From contig NZ_MLFK01000010.1 of assembly GCF_001879205.1 (NCBI RefSeq), forward strand, positions 1-64,000: a DNA stretch of 64,000 nucleotides, in the 5' to 3' direction. Position numbers and translations under genes: made by a program. Positions 44,012 through 52,520 of the stretch are shown here, piece after piece. The notes under the pieces are model-generated. The model did no database searches. It worked only from the letters and a program-made list of their open reading frames with translations, and had not been told where the DNA came from. Positions within the stretch are counted from its first letter, which is position 1. Every line of letters begins with the position of its first letter. The stretch comes from Flavobacterium johnsoniae (GTDB lineage Bacteria; Bacteroidota; Bacteroidia; Flavobacteriales; Flavobacteriaceae).

Positions 44012-44628
44012 AAAGCGCCAACCATAGCCTGGCTTTCATCGTGATAAGAATAAAGATAATATCCCGCAACGGCACTCAAAAACAAAAGCCAGCCTAAAAC
44101 TCTTAAAAATAAGCCTTTTATATTTATTTTTCCTTCTGATGATGCGATAATAAAATACGGCTCTTTATTGAATTCTCTATTGAGGATGAGTTTGATCTTT
44201 TTTCCGGTTTCAAAACGGCGCTCATGAGGTTTCATGTCCATAATTTCTGTTTTATGTGTAATCTCAGTATCGCTAAGATTTCTAAACAGTAATTGCAGTT
44301 CGTATGTATTAAATTTTGCTTTTCTGCCGGATATTTTTACAGCATTTATAATTTTTGCTTCCCGAATTAATCCACCATTTTTTATGCGTTCCATATTATT
44401 ACTGGTGATAAAAATCTGCAGAATCCATTTCTGAAAATAACCAATTAAAAGTATCAGCCAAAGCAGTATGGACAGCCCCAAAATACTCAATGCCAGCCAG
44501 GGATTTTGATCTTTTAAGGTTGTAACATCAAATTCGCTGTTTATGGCGTAATATAAAATCATAGGAAACGGAATCGCAAAAAAGAGCATGTAAAGCAGCC
44601 AAAATCCGGGCATAAGATATTTCTTCAT
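44008..44628 (-). CDS. Membrane protein with DUF3592-like soluble core
   Basis: This 206-residue protein has membrane helices at about residues 8-28, 45-66 and 175-195 and a soluble region between them. REAKIINAVKISGRKAKFNT, TYELQLLFRN and the charged GKKIKLILNREFNKEPYFII resemble the beta core of the next gene. It is first in the three-gene minus-strand operon and overlaps the second gene by 4 nt. Family assignment is weak and the role unknown; it may form a complex with its two partners in the inner membrane. Confidence 0.65.
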   Translation of the reverse strand: MKKYLMPGFWLLYMLFFAIPFPMILYYAINSEFDVTTLKDQNPWLALSILGLSILLWLILLIGYFQKWILQIFITSNNMERIKNGGLIREAKIINAVKISGRKAKFNTYELQLLFRNLSDTEITHKTEIMDMKPHERRFETGKKIKLILNREFNKEPYFIIASSEGKINIKGLFLRVLGWLLFLSAVAGYYLYSYHDESQAMVGAL

Positions 44629-44766
44629 TCCTGATAGTATTCGGGGTTATTACTTAAAATTAATGTAAAAAAATTAAAAGAGAAAACTTTATCGATTTTC
44701 TTTAACATCCTTCAAATCAAATTTACATAAAAAATTGGGGTTTAAATGCAATTCTTATTGCGGCAG

Positions 44767-44811
44767 AAAAAAACAACCCGAATCTAGAAATATTATTTTT
44801 CTAAATTCGGG
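44767..44811 (-). terminator. Terminator in the 309-nt gap downstream of the HxlR gene
   Basis: CCCGAATCTAGAAA (44777-44790) pairs with TTTCTAAATTCGGG (44798-44811), with one mismatch. On the minus strand the stem is followed by a T tract (44773-44767). It lies 127 nt after the HxlR stop. Nothing else coding is seen from 44629 to 44937. Confidence 0.6.
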
Positions 44812-44937
44812 ATATTTTTAAAGTCCTTTAGGGCTGATTTTAAATTTAATGAATGCCATTATGGTTGACTCCGGTTTATTATCATTTTTTATTTCTGATG
44901 AAATTATTTTGCGATAAAAACTTAGCATCTCAGAAAC

Positions 44938-45303
44938 TTAAAGAGAAAACTCCCCATCCCTCACCTTAAAAGCCCAGTTTGCCATTTCATGTATAACAGG
45001 CATTAAACCTCTTCCGGCATTACTGAGCCTGTATGTTACAAAAGGAGGAACAACTGGTTTTGCTTCTCTAATTACAAGCCCGTCGGATTCTAATTGTTTT
45101 AGGTGCTGAATCAGCATTTTTTCGGTTACCGCCGGAATTGCTCTTTTTAATTCGCTGTAACGTTTATCGCCCGTTGACAAATGATATAAAATTATAGGTT
45201 TCCAGTAACCGCCAATTTTTTCCATTACAAAAGTAACGGGGCATTTTTCTAATGCGTACTGCTTATTTTCCTGAATTGTCGATGATTCTTTAATCGCTGT
45301 CAT
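44938..45303 (-). CDS. HxlR-family transcriptional regulator
   Basis: The 121-residue winged-helix protein matches HxlR: CPVTFVMEKIGGYWKPIILYHL (residues about 20-42; the cysteine at the start is common in the family and redox-active in some), MLIQHLKQLESDGLVIREA as recognition helix and wing, and the closing YRLSNAGRGLMPVI. It is divergent from the NmrA-type gene, with 81 nt between starts. Two GTAAGTAC repeats flank the shared promoters and are the likely binding sites, so it would repress itself and the NmrA-type gene until an electrophile or oxidant releases it (inferred). Confidence 0.9.
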   Translation of the reverse strand: MTAIKESSTIQENKQYALEKCPVTFVMEKIGGYWKPIILYHLSTGDKRYSELKRAIPAVTEKMLIQHLKQLESDGLVIREAKPVVPPFVTYRLSNAGRGLMPVIHEMANWAFKVRDGEFSL

Positions 45304-45318
45304 AATACATACTTTAGG

Positions 45319-45357
45319 GTAAGTACTTGTATAAAAGTAAGTACAAAGATACCTTTG
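45319..45357 (+). promoter_or_regulatory. Divergent promoters and HxlR operator between hxlR-like and nmrA-like genes
   Basis: For the plus gene, TTG at 45327-45329, a 20-nt spacer and TACCTTTG at 45350-45357 fit the consensus fully. For the minus gene, TATCTTTG lies at 45351-45344 and overlaps the plus box in CAAAGATACCTTTG. GTAAGTAC occurs at 45319-45326 and 45337-45344, and GTACTT with AAGTAC also forms an inverted repeat. A repressor bound here would cover both promoters. Confidence 0.65.
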
Positions 45358-45384
45358 TAACTGTAATAAAAAAAATTATATATC

Positions 45385-46260
45385 ATGAAAATTATAGTAT
45401 CAGGTTCTTTAGGAAACATTGGAAAACCATTAACAGCAAAATTGGTTAACGCAGGACACGAAGTAATCGTAATAAGCAGCAATGCCGACCGAAAAAACGA
45501 AATAGAAAATTTAGGAGCCAAAGCCGCAATTGGTTCAGTTAGTAACAGTACATTTTTGGCTGAAACATTAAAAGGTGCCGATGCGCTGTTTGCCATGACT
45601 CCGCCAAATTTAGGAAGTCAGAATGTAATCGCCAATACAACAGAAGCCGGCCGTGCTTTCGCAAAAGCCATTTCTGAAACTAACATTAACCGAGTAGTAA
45701 TGCTAAGCAGTATTGGTGCTGATTTACCAACCGGAAACGGGCCGATTGCAGGACTTTACAATATCGAAAAATTGTATAATGCTTTAGAAACTTCGATTAC
45801 TTTTTTAAGAGCAGGTTATTTTTACACGAACTTTTACAATGATGTCCCAATGATTCAGGGAGCAGGAATTATGGGTGGAAATTATCCTGCAGATACAAAA
45901 ATTCCGTTGGTGCATCCCGAAGATATTGCTCAGGCGGCTGCCGAAGAATTGGTAAAAACGTCTTCCGGAAAAAACATTCGTTACATCATCAGTGATGTTC
46001 GCACTCCGCAAGATATTGCCAAAGCTTTAGGAACTGCAATTGAAAAAGCAGATTTATCCTGGGTTGAATTTACTGACGAACAATCATTGCAGGGAATGAC
46101 TCAAGCAGGATTACCAGAAGAAATTGCCCAGTTATATACCGAAATGGGAACAGGCTTGCGCAGTGGAAAAATTGCTGAAGATTTCCTGAAAAGCAATTTA
46201 GCCGCAGATGGAAAAACCAAACTGGAAGATTTTGCAAAACAATTTGCATCAAAATTCTAA
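45385..46260 (+). CDS. NmrA-like NAD(P)-binding protein
   Basis: This 291-residue Rossmann protein of the NmrA/HSCARG branch of atypical SDRs has the glycine motif GSLGNIGKPLTAKL (residues 7-20), ADALFAMTPPNLGSQ and FLRAGYFYTNFYND, the family's substrate-side segment. These proteins bind NAD(P) and either sense redox state or reduce quinones (QOR2-like). The divergent HxlR-type repressor gene, a pairing often seen with quinone or aldehyde reductases, makes a detoxifying reductase the more likely role. It is followed by a repeat and a strong terminator. Confidence 0.85.
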   Translation: MKIIVSGSLGNIGKPLTAKLVNAGHEVIVISSNADRKNEIENLGAKAAIGSVSNSTFLAETLKGADALFAMTPPNLGSQNVIANTTEAGRAFAKAISETNINRVVMLSSIGADLPTGNGPIAGLYNIEKLYNALETSITFLRAGYFYTNFYNDVPMIQGAGIMGGNYPADTKIPLVHPEDIAQAAAEELVKTSSGKNIRYIISDVRTPQDIAKALGTAIEKADLSWVEFTDEQSLQGMTQAGLPEEIAQLYTEMGTGLRSGKIAEDFLKSNLAADGKTKLEDFAKQFASKF

Positions 46261-46275
46261 ATAGTTTTATCCTTA

Positions 46276-46349
46276 TTTTGTCCTGTTGAGCGAAGCCGAA
46301 GCACTTTCATGCATTAAAAGGTCTTAGACTTGGCTCAGACTGACAAACT
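46276..46349. repeat. Imperfect intergenic inverted repeat of the TGAGCGAAGTCGAAG type
   Basis: The left arm TTTTGTCCTGTTGAGCGAAG continues into CCGAAGCAC (46276-46314). The right arm, read in reverse, is GTTTGTCAGTCTGAGCCAAG continuing into TCTAAGACC (46348-46320). The two match at most positions. This GTCTGAGCGAAGTCGAAG text is a familiar intergenic repeat in Flavobacterium genomes, often mistranslated as small SRSQTDKL peptides. It is non-coding here. Confidence 0.65.
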
Positions 46350-46356
46350 TTATCAA

Positions 46357-46388
46357 AAAAAAGCAGCAGATTTCTCTGCTGCTTTTTT
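46357..46388 (+). terminator. Intrinsic terminator after the nmrA-like gene
   Basis: AAAAGCAGCAGA and TCTGCTGCTTTT form a perfect stem around TTTC, followed by T residues (46357-46388). It lies about 100 nt after the stop and beyond the repeat. Confidence 0.85.
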
Positions 46389-46484
46389 GTTTTTTGATAA
46401 ACGATATCTGCTTAAAACTATTGCAGATTTTTTTTTCTTAATTTACAAAGCCAACTATTTGTCTATGTGTTTAGACAAAAGTAA

Positions 46485-47903
46485 TTAATCCGGATTGGCC
46501 AGGATTTTATACAATTCGGCATTCGAAATATAAAATTGATTCTCGATTCCTATTTGAGATAACTTGGCGCTGACCAGATTATTTTCTCTTGAATTAATTA
46601 AGAAAATTGAACTTTCACCAAAAGAAAACAACTTCTCCTCTGAATTCAGCATCGTTGTATAATCTTTTACCAGATTATCAATTACATTTTTTTGTCTTTT
46701 TAAAGAGGCAATTTCAGTCTGCTGGGCTTTTATTTTGTTTTTAAGTTCCAATCGCTGCTGTTCGATATCAAACTTTAAATCCTGAATTTTCAGCTTTGCT
46801 ATTTTAAGGCTTCCACGTTCTTTTCTCAGGAAAATCGGAATACTGAAATCGACGTTAAATTTATAATCATCAGCATTAAAAGAATCAAAATAAGCCGGCT
46901 CTGAAATATAATTATAACCTACATTTAATTTTGGAAGCAGTGAATTTGCTTTCAACTTTCGGCCAATTTCAAGCATGTCCATTTTGGTTTCCAGAGCCTG
47001 AATTTTAGGATGAGATTCCAGACTTTCAACATTTACCATCATGGCATCGGTTTTTAATGTCTGCTCCAAAGTCAAAATTAAATTGTCTTCCGGTCTTACG
47101 ACATCTCCCAATTCAACCGGAACATTTTCAATCCAGAGATAATTAGAAAGATACAATTTTGCTTTTGCCAATTTCAAATTTCCGTTTTCTACATTTAATT
47201 CTCGGTTTCTAACTGTGATTCCGGCTTCAACGCTGTCAATTGCAGGAGAATCTCCCAGTTCTATGAGCTTTTTAACTCCTTTAAAACGAGTGCTGGCATA
47301 ACCCAGATAACTTTTGTAGAGTTCTGCTTCATTATAACTTTTTCTCCATTCAAAATAGGCCTCACTCGCTTTATACAAAACTTCTATAGCTTTTAGTTTC
47401 CGCTGTGCATCACTTAATTTCAACTGCAATTTTCCTTCCCTTACATCGGCCATACGCTGATTAATAAACAAACCCTGTCCTAATGCAACGCTGATTCCTA
47501 ATGAGGTTAAACCTGCCTCCGGAGTACGATTCTGCGGATTGTAATATTGTCCGTCAGTATCATCAAATCCTGCCTTTATTTCAACACCATACCAGGTCGG
47601 AATTTTAAAACTGCTGTTTAAAAGCGAATAATATTCGGTTCCTTTAAATTCTTTTTTACTGTAATCTACTTCAATTTTAGGATCAAATCCGCCGCGTGCC
47701 ACCATAAGCGCCGCCTGAGCATTGCTTAGCTCCAGATTCGCTTGTTTTACCAGCGGATGGTATTTTTTTACGTATCCTAAAAACTCGCTGTAACTTAGTT
47801 CCTCTTTATTAAAATCCTGGCTGTACATACTAGAAAAGCCTAGTAAAAATAAAAGAGAAAACAGCAATGCAACGTATTTCAATTTATTTTTTGTCCTTAC
47901 CAT
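46485..47903 (-). CDS. TolC-family outer-membrane export channel
   Basis: The 472-residue protein has a signal peptide (residues 1-29, LLFSLLFLLGFSSMYSQ) and the two-part OEP repeat of long helices: YVKKYHPLVKQANLELSNAQ and LKIQDLKFDIEQQRLELKNK, with PKLNVGYNYIS between. TolC trimers span the outer membrane and periplasm. The frame extends to 47951, but the ATG at 47903 precedes the signal directly. It overlaps the HlyD gene end by 20 nt and is the third gene of an ABC-HlyD-TolC operon. Confidence 0.88.
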   Translation of the reverse strand: MVRTKNKLKYVALLFSLLFLLGFSSMYSQDFNKEELSYSEFLGYVKKYHPLVKQANLELSNAQAALMVARGGFDPKIEVDYSKKEFKGTEYYSLLNSSFKIPTWYGVEIKAGFDDTDGQYYNPQNRTPEAGLTSLGISVALGQGLFINQRMADVREGKLQLKLSDAQRKLKAIEVLYKASEAYFEWRKSYNEAELYKSYLGYASTRFKGVKKLIELGDSPAIDSVEAGITVRNRELNVENGNLKLAKAKLYLSNYLWIENVPVELGDVVRPEDNLILTLEQTLKTDAMMVNVESLESHPKIQALETKMDMLEIGRKLKANSLLPKLNVGYNYISEPAYFDSFNADDYKFNVDFSIPIFLRKERGSLKIAKLKIQDLKFDIEQQRLELKNKIKAQQTEIASLKRQKNVIDNLVKDYTTMLNSEEKLFSFGESSIFLINSRENNLVSAKLSQIGIENQFYISNAELYKILANPD

Positions 47904-49239
47904 CCTTTGTTTCTTTTTCGCCTGAATTATAATAGTTTGGCGGAAAACCATTTAGGTTTCGCCATATTTCATACCATACCGAAACAGTTTCCAGCAAAGC
48001 AATACTCTGCGCTCCTGCTCCAATACTCAATTCTTTTGGCCACTTAGAATCTTCACCATCCGGCGAAACCAGAATTCTATATTTTCCATTGGCACTTATA
48101 AAATTTTCAATCGCTACTACTTTACCGCCAAAAGTTCCATAAGACAATCCCGGCCAGCCCGAAAATACAATTCTCGGCCAACCGTCAAACCAAACACGAA
48201 CTTTTGCGCCTCGGTGCACCAATGGTAAATCGATAGGATCTACGTAAGTTTCTACCGCAATGTCATAACTTGCCGGCATAATGCTGATAATAGGTGTTCC
48301 TTCCTTAATTGTTTCACCAAGTCCGGCCAGTAGCGCACGGTTTACATAACCGCTTTGCGGCGCTGTTATGTAATACAAACCATTTCTCAGGCTGTAGTTT
48401 ACATATTGATTTTCTAATTTGTTTACCTGTGCTTTGGTATCGTATTGGGTGCTCAAAGCCGTAAACTTATCACTTTTTGACTTCGAAATTTTCTCTGCAT
48501 ATTCAGCCGTAATTCGGTTTATTTCGACTCTCGCATTTATCAATTCGTTTTTACTGCTCAAAAGCTTGTTTTGCTGGGTGATAATATACGCTTCAGATTC
48601 CTGCAGTTTCAATCTTTTCTGCTCCACATCTGTTAAGGGTTTTAAACCTTCTTTGTTAAGCGCTGTTGACCGGTCAAACTGTGTTTTAGCGATTCTTAAT
48701 TGTGTTTTTACCGCTTCAAGATCCATGCTGTCGCTTTTAATTTTCAGCTGGGCTTGTTTTATTTTATTCTGAGCCTGTTGTAATTTTAATTCTCTTTCTG
48801 TATTAAGAGACTGAGCCTGAACATCCAGCGAGTTAACTTTGTCTCCGTACGATTCTACTGCCATTTTTTTGGCATCGACCTGATCTTTGGTATTTCCAAC
48901 CAAATTAGGATCTAAATAGTCTTCTTTTGTTTCAGAAATAAACAAAATAGTATCGCCTTTTTTCACATAATCACCTTCCTGTACATACCATTTCTCGATT
49001 CTTCCGGCAATAGCATTATGCACAGTCTGCGGTCTCTGATCTGGCTTTAAAGTTGTTACAGAACCACTTCCGGAAATATTTTGTGTCCAGGGCAGAAAAA
49101 GACAGGCAACTCCAAACAATAAAAAACCAATTATTACTCTGTTTAATATTTTATAATGAGGCCTGCGGGCTACACTGGTAATAGATTTGTATTTGCCCGG
49201 AGTGATAATTATATTATTATCTTTTGATATATTGAGCAT
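47884..49239 (-). CDS. HlyD-family membrane fusion protein
   Basis: The 451-residue protein has one N-terminal membrane helix (about 30-52, VIIGFLLFGVACLFLPWTQNI), a biotinyl-lipoyl half (AIAGRIEKWYVQEGDYVKKG), a long coiled-coil hairpin (about 125-265, ELKLQQAQNKIKQAQLKIKS) and the second lipoyl half TAPQSGYVNRALLAGLGETI. It is the periplasmic adaptor linking the inner-membrane ABC protein (stop 2 nt upstream) to the TolC channel downstream. Export of a peptide or small hydrophobic compound is typical for this set; no cargo gene is recognised. Confidence 0.9.
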   Translation of the reverse strand: MLNISKDNNIIITPGKYKSITSVARRPHYKILNRVIIGFLLFGVACLFLPWTQNISGSGSVTTLKPDQRPQTVHNAIAGRIEKWYVQEGDYVKKGDTILFISETKEDYLDPNLVGNTKDQVDAKKMAVESYGDKVNSLDVQAQSLNTERELKLQQAQNKIKQAQLKIKSDSMDLEAVKTQLRIAKTQFDRSTALNKEGLKPLTDVEQKRLKLQESEAYIITQQNKLLSSKNELINARVEINRITAEYAEKISKSKSDKFTALSTQYDTKAQVNKLENQYVNYSLRNGLYYITAPQSGYVNRALLAGLGETIKEGTPIISIMPASYDIAVETYVDPIDLPLVHRGAKVRVWFDGWPRIVFSGWPGLSYGTFGGKVVAIENFISANGKYRILVSPDGEDSKWPKELSIGAGAQSIALLETVSVWYEIWRNLNGFPPNYYNSGEKETKDGKDKK

Positions 49240-49241
49240 GA

Positions 49242-50897
49242 TTAAAGCTTTATGTCGTTAATAATTTTTCCATCATCGATCGTTATCATTCGGTCGCATT
49301 TGTTCTTCCAGATATCATTTTTAGAAGTCACAATTACCGTCCAGTCATTTTCTTCAGAAAGTAAAAAATTGACAATTTTACCCGAAGTCAGTTCATCCAT
49401 TTTATCTACAGGATCTTCAAGGAATAATATATTGGGTTTATGAACAATGCTTCGTGCCAAAAGTATTTTCTGAACATCTGAAGCCGAAAGCTCACGTCCG
49501 CCGGGATGAATCTGATGTTCCAGTCCATTAGGGAAAGTTTTAATATCAGGTGTTAATCCCACATTATCAAGGGCCCATTTTAAATCATCGTTATTAAGCA
49601 TTTCATTGCCAAAAAGAATATTTTCCCTGATGGTTCCTGCAAAAAGCGTATCACCTTGTAAATAAGTTCCGGCTTCTGCTCTAAATGTGTCTTCATCTAC
49701 ACGGTTCATAAAATTGTCCGTTACATACATGGCGCCGCTTTCCGGCTCTAGTAATCCCGAAAGCAAACGCAGCAAAGTACTTTTTCCGGCACCATTTGTT
49801 CCTCTTAATAATATTTTTTCTCCCTGATTGATTTTCAGGTTAATATTTTTGAGTGACTTTTTATTGTGCTGCGGATAGTTGTACCCAACACTTTCTGTTT
49901 CTATATTAATTCCGGTATCGCTTACGGCTGATGTATTAGGAATACAAGAAATTTCCATATCAGTAACCTGGCCGATTTTTTCTACAGAAGTCAAAACATC
50001 ATAGAAAGATTCCAGTCCGAAAATTATTTTTTCTACCGAATTAATCAGCAATACAATAACAATTTCAGCTGCCACGAACTGCCCAATATTCATTTGATGG
50101 TGAATTACCAGAAAACCACCAATAGACAATAGGGCAGCCGTAACAATAACTTTAAAAATAGTAAGCTGAATGTATTGTTTTTTCATTACCTGAAAGTGCT
50201 TTTCGCGGTAATTTACATATTGACTGACATAGCCGTCGTTTCTTTCCAATGCATATTCGAAACCTCCTTTTCGGCGAAAACTTTCTCGGTTTCGTGCAAT
50301 TTCCTGAAGCCAGGCTGCTACTTTATATTTAAACTTCGATTCGTTAAGACTTGTTTCGAGCCCGTCTTTGTACGAAAATTTAAAAATGATGTATAAAATA
50401 GCAATAAATAAAAGCCCGATAACCATAAAAAAGGAATGGTACAAGACCAATAAAATAATCCCCAGACCCACCTGCAGGAATGCAGTACAAAAGTCTAGTA
50501 ATAGCTTTGCTGTTCCTTTCTGCACCATTAAAGTATCGAAAAAACGGTTTGCTTTTTCTGGTGCATATTCAGAATACATTTCTTTAAACTTAATTAAAGG
50601 CATTCTGTAAGCAAATTCAAAAGAGGAACGAACAAAAATTCGCTGCTGCAGATTCTCTACAATTCGAAGCTGTAAAATAGTTAAAACACCACCAAAGCCA
50701 ACTCCAATTGTGACCAGAATTACAAGAACAATCCAGGAAACACTCAGCTGTCCGCTTTGGATAAAATTAATAATAGCCTGAATTCCTAATGGCAGAGAAA
50801 GGTTTACCAAACCCGCAAAGGCTGCATAAAATATAATTTGGTATACGTCGCGCTTATCAAGGCTCAGTAAGTTGTAAAAACGTTTTAAGGGTGTCAT
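49242..50897 (-). CDS. ABC exporter (TMD-NBD fusion) with altered catalytic motifs
   Basis: This 551-residue half-transporter has six membrane helices (about 20-285), then an ATPase domain. Walker A is intact (GTNGAGKST, 366-374), but three other motifs deviate. The signature is LSASD (470-474) instead of LSGGQ. Walker B ends E494-D495 (ILFLEDPVD), so the usual Asp-Glu pair is swapped. The H-loop histidine is S525 (VIVTSKN). Such a domain may hydrolyse ATP slowly or need a partner. No N-terminal peptidase domain is present. It is the first gene of the ABC-HlyD-TolC operon; a small membrane-linked protein lies 105 nt upstream. Confidence 0.9.
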   Translation of the reverse strand: MTPLKRFYNLLSLDKRDVYQIIFYAAFAGLVNLSLPLGIQAIINFIQSGQLSVSWIVLVILVTIGVGFGGVLTILQLRIVENLQQRIFVRSSFEFAYRMPLIKFKEMYSEYAPEKANRFFDTLMVQKGTAKLLLDFCTAFLQVGLGIILLVLYHSFFMVIGLLFIAILYIIFKFSYKDGLETSLNESKFKYKVAAWLQEIARNRESFRRKGGFEYALERNDGYVSQYVNYREKHFQVMKKQYIQLTIFKVIVTAALLSIGGFLVIHHQMNIGQFVAAEIVIVLLINSVEKIIFGLESFYDVLTSVEKIGQVTDMEISCIPNTSAVSDTGINIETESVGYNYPQHNKKSLKNINLKINQGEKILLRGTNGAGKSTLLRLLSGLLEPESGAMYVTDNFMNRVDEDTFRAEAGTYLQGDTLFAGTIRENILFGNEMLNNDDLKWALDNVGLTPDIKTFPNGLEHQIHPGGRELSASDVQKILLARSIVHKPNILFLEDPVDKMDELTSGKIVNFLLSEENDWTVIVTSKNDIWKNKCDRMITIDDGKIINDIKL

Positions 50898-51002
50898 GAA
50901 TTTATATATAAATACAAGATTAATAGATAGATACTAATATACGGCAAATACCGCATTAAGGATTACAAAAAAAATCATAATCCTAAAAAAAAAATTAAGT
51001 AT

Positions 51003-51407
51003 TTATATAATAACCCGAGGAGGCGGTAAATCGATTTTACCATGAAAACCAAATGAAAAAACAGAATTGTCTATGTAATTTTTTCCCTGCGCCTTTAACG
51101 GAAAAGGAAAACCAGCTAATGAAGTATAGGCCGGCACTAAATATTCTAATAACGGAACTCCTTTTGCAAGCTTAGTCGTCTTAGTTTCTTTTGTTTCGTA
51201 ATCATCTAATTCTTCAGGAATGCCGTCGCATTTGAAAATTTTCTTTAGAAAACTGCAAGTCATCCCCTTAACAGAATGAGTTTCTGTATTATTATTGATA
51301 AGTCGGCCGAAACTACTCGATATATTAACGCTGCTCATTAAAAAATAGCCGATTAGTAACGCCTGAAGGCATTTACATAAAAGACTATTTTTGATTCTGT
51401 TGAGCAT
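51003..51407 (-). CDS. Hypothetical small membrane-anchored protein upstream of the exporter
   Basis: This 134-residue protein has an N-terminal hydrophobic segment (residues about 8-30, LLCKCLQALLIGYFLMSSVN) and a soluble part of unknown fold. It has C51 (MTCSF) and C60 (FKCDG) and ends with a proline-rich tail (KIDLPPPRVII). No family is recognised. It precedes the ABC-HlyD-TolC genes by 105 nt on the same strand and is probably transcribed with them. An accessory or cargo-related role is inferred from position alone. Confidence 0.6.
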   Translation of the reverse strand: MLNRIKNSLLCKCLQALLIGYFLMSSVNISSSFGRLINNNTETHSVKGMTCSFLKKIFKCDGIPEELDDYETKETKTTKLAKGVPLLEYLVPAYTSLAGFPFPLKAQGKNYIDNSVFSFGFHGKIDLPPPRVII

Positions 51408-51639
51408 TGCAAAAAAATAAATTAAGGGCGCAAGTTAAAACTAAATTTTTATCGCAACATTAGAATAACATTAGAATTCAAATTATTATCAGCCCTTTAT
51501 TCTCAAGGGTTTCCTACTAATAAAAACATAAAGAAAACAAAAAATACAGTCTTACATTTTTAAAATTTAAAGGTTGTTTTTTGACTTAAAATTCTTTTTT
51601 TGAGATATTGATTTTTCTTCACTAAAAAAATATTTTTCA

Positions 51640-51675
51640 TAAGTAAGCAAGCATTCATTTATTATTCTATATTTG
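51640..51675 (+). promoter_or_regulatory. Candidate promoter and TetR operator
   Basis: TATATTTG at 51668-51675 fits the -7 element. Immediately upstream, TAAGTAAGCAAGCATTCATT (51640-51659, continuing TA) is an imperfect palindrome with TAA.T.A and T.ATTTA-type half-sites like many TetR operators. Its position would cover the -33 region. No TTG box is visible. Confidence 0.4.
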
Positions 51676-51699
51676 CATCTAAATTAAAATCCTTTTAGA

Positions 51700-52293
51700 T
51701 TGAGAACAAGAGATGTTAATAAAGAAGAACTAGTCAAACAAAAAACTATAGAAATGATCGTAAAGCATGGCATCGAGGGCTTTGCGATGAACCGTCTCGC
51801 CAAAGAATGCGGTATCTCTGTAGCGACTCTTTACATTTATTATGCGGACAAAGAAGATTTAATCAAAAAAATTGGGACTGAAATGGGCACTTATTTTTTT
51901 AAAAGCTCCCTGAAAGATTTCTCGCCTGACATGCCTTTTGCAGAAGGTCTTGCCAAGCAGTGGGAAAATCGATCTGAGTTTATGCTGAAAAACAAAGATA
52001 AAATTGCCTTTTGGGAAATTCTTCAAAATTCTAATTATGGAGAATATATCGTAAACGAAAGCCTGATCGAATTAAAAGAGATTATGACGCAGTTTTTGCA
52101 TGGAGCAATTGAAAGAAAAGAAATCATTCCCGTATCAAAAGAAGTTTTCTGGAGCATTGCTTATGGCCCTTTATACAATTTACTGCGTTTTCATGAAAAA
52201 GGAAAAGGACTTGGAGGCACCACTCCGTTTAAATTAACAGCTGAAATTCAACAAGAAGCATTAAGCTTAGTAATTAAAGCACTAAAACCTTAA
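51700..52293 (+). CDS. TetR-family transcriptional regulator (TTG start)
   Basis: The 197-residue protein shows the TetR N-terminal HTH: KTIEMIVKHGIEGFAMNRLA and GISVATLYIYYADKEDLIKK (residues about 15-60), followed by an all-helical ligand domain. A stop lies 15 nt before the TTG at 51700 and the first ATG falls inside helix 1, so TTG is the only start that keeps the domain complete. It is first in an operon with a 70-residue protein and an MFS exporter and probably represses it until a drug-like effector binds. Confidence 0.87.
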   Translation: MRTRDVNKEELVKQKTIEMIVKHGIEGFAMNRLAKECGISVATLYIYYADKEDLIKKIGTEMGTYFFKSSLKDFSPDMPFAEGLAKQWENRSEFMLKNKDKIAFWEILQNSNYGEYIVNESLIELKEIMTQFLHGAIERKEIIPVSKEVFWSIAYGPLYNLLRFHEKGKGLGGTTPFKLTAEIQQEALSLVIKALKP

Positions 52294-52304
52294 ATAATTA
52301 TGTT

Positions 52305-52517
52305 ATGAATGTCTTGATATTTGCAACTAATATAAAAACAGAAAAAAACAAAGATAAAATCGCAACATTTTTAAATGCAAACAAATCTATTTTGCAATGG
52401 ACTATTGATCAAGAAGATATTGATTGCGTACTAAGAATTATAAGCGAGAAACTAAACGCAGGCCAAATAATCGAACTATTGAATTTTCACGATTTTGACT
52501 GCAAAGAACTACAATAA
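52305..52517 (+). CDS. Small HMA-like ferredoxin-fold protein without the metal motif
   Basis: The 70-residue protein MNVLIFATNIKTEKNKDKIA... has the beta-alpha-beta-beta-alpha-beta pattern of HMA domains (strands VLIFATNI, QWTIDQED and VLRIISE). It lacks the CxxC metal site; its two cysteines are far apart (C41, C67). Similar short proteins occur in Bacteroidota. It lies 11 nt after the TetR gene and 3 nt before the MFS gene, so it is in that operon. Function unknown; a sensory or chaperone role is speculative. Confidence 0.7.
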   Translation: MNVLIFATNIKTEKNKDKIATFLNANKSILQWTIDQEDIDCVLRIISEKLNAGQIIELLNFHDFDCKELQ

Positions 52518-52520
52518 TAT

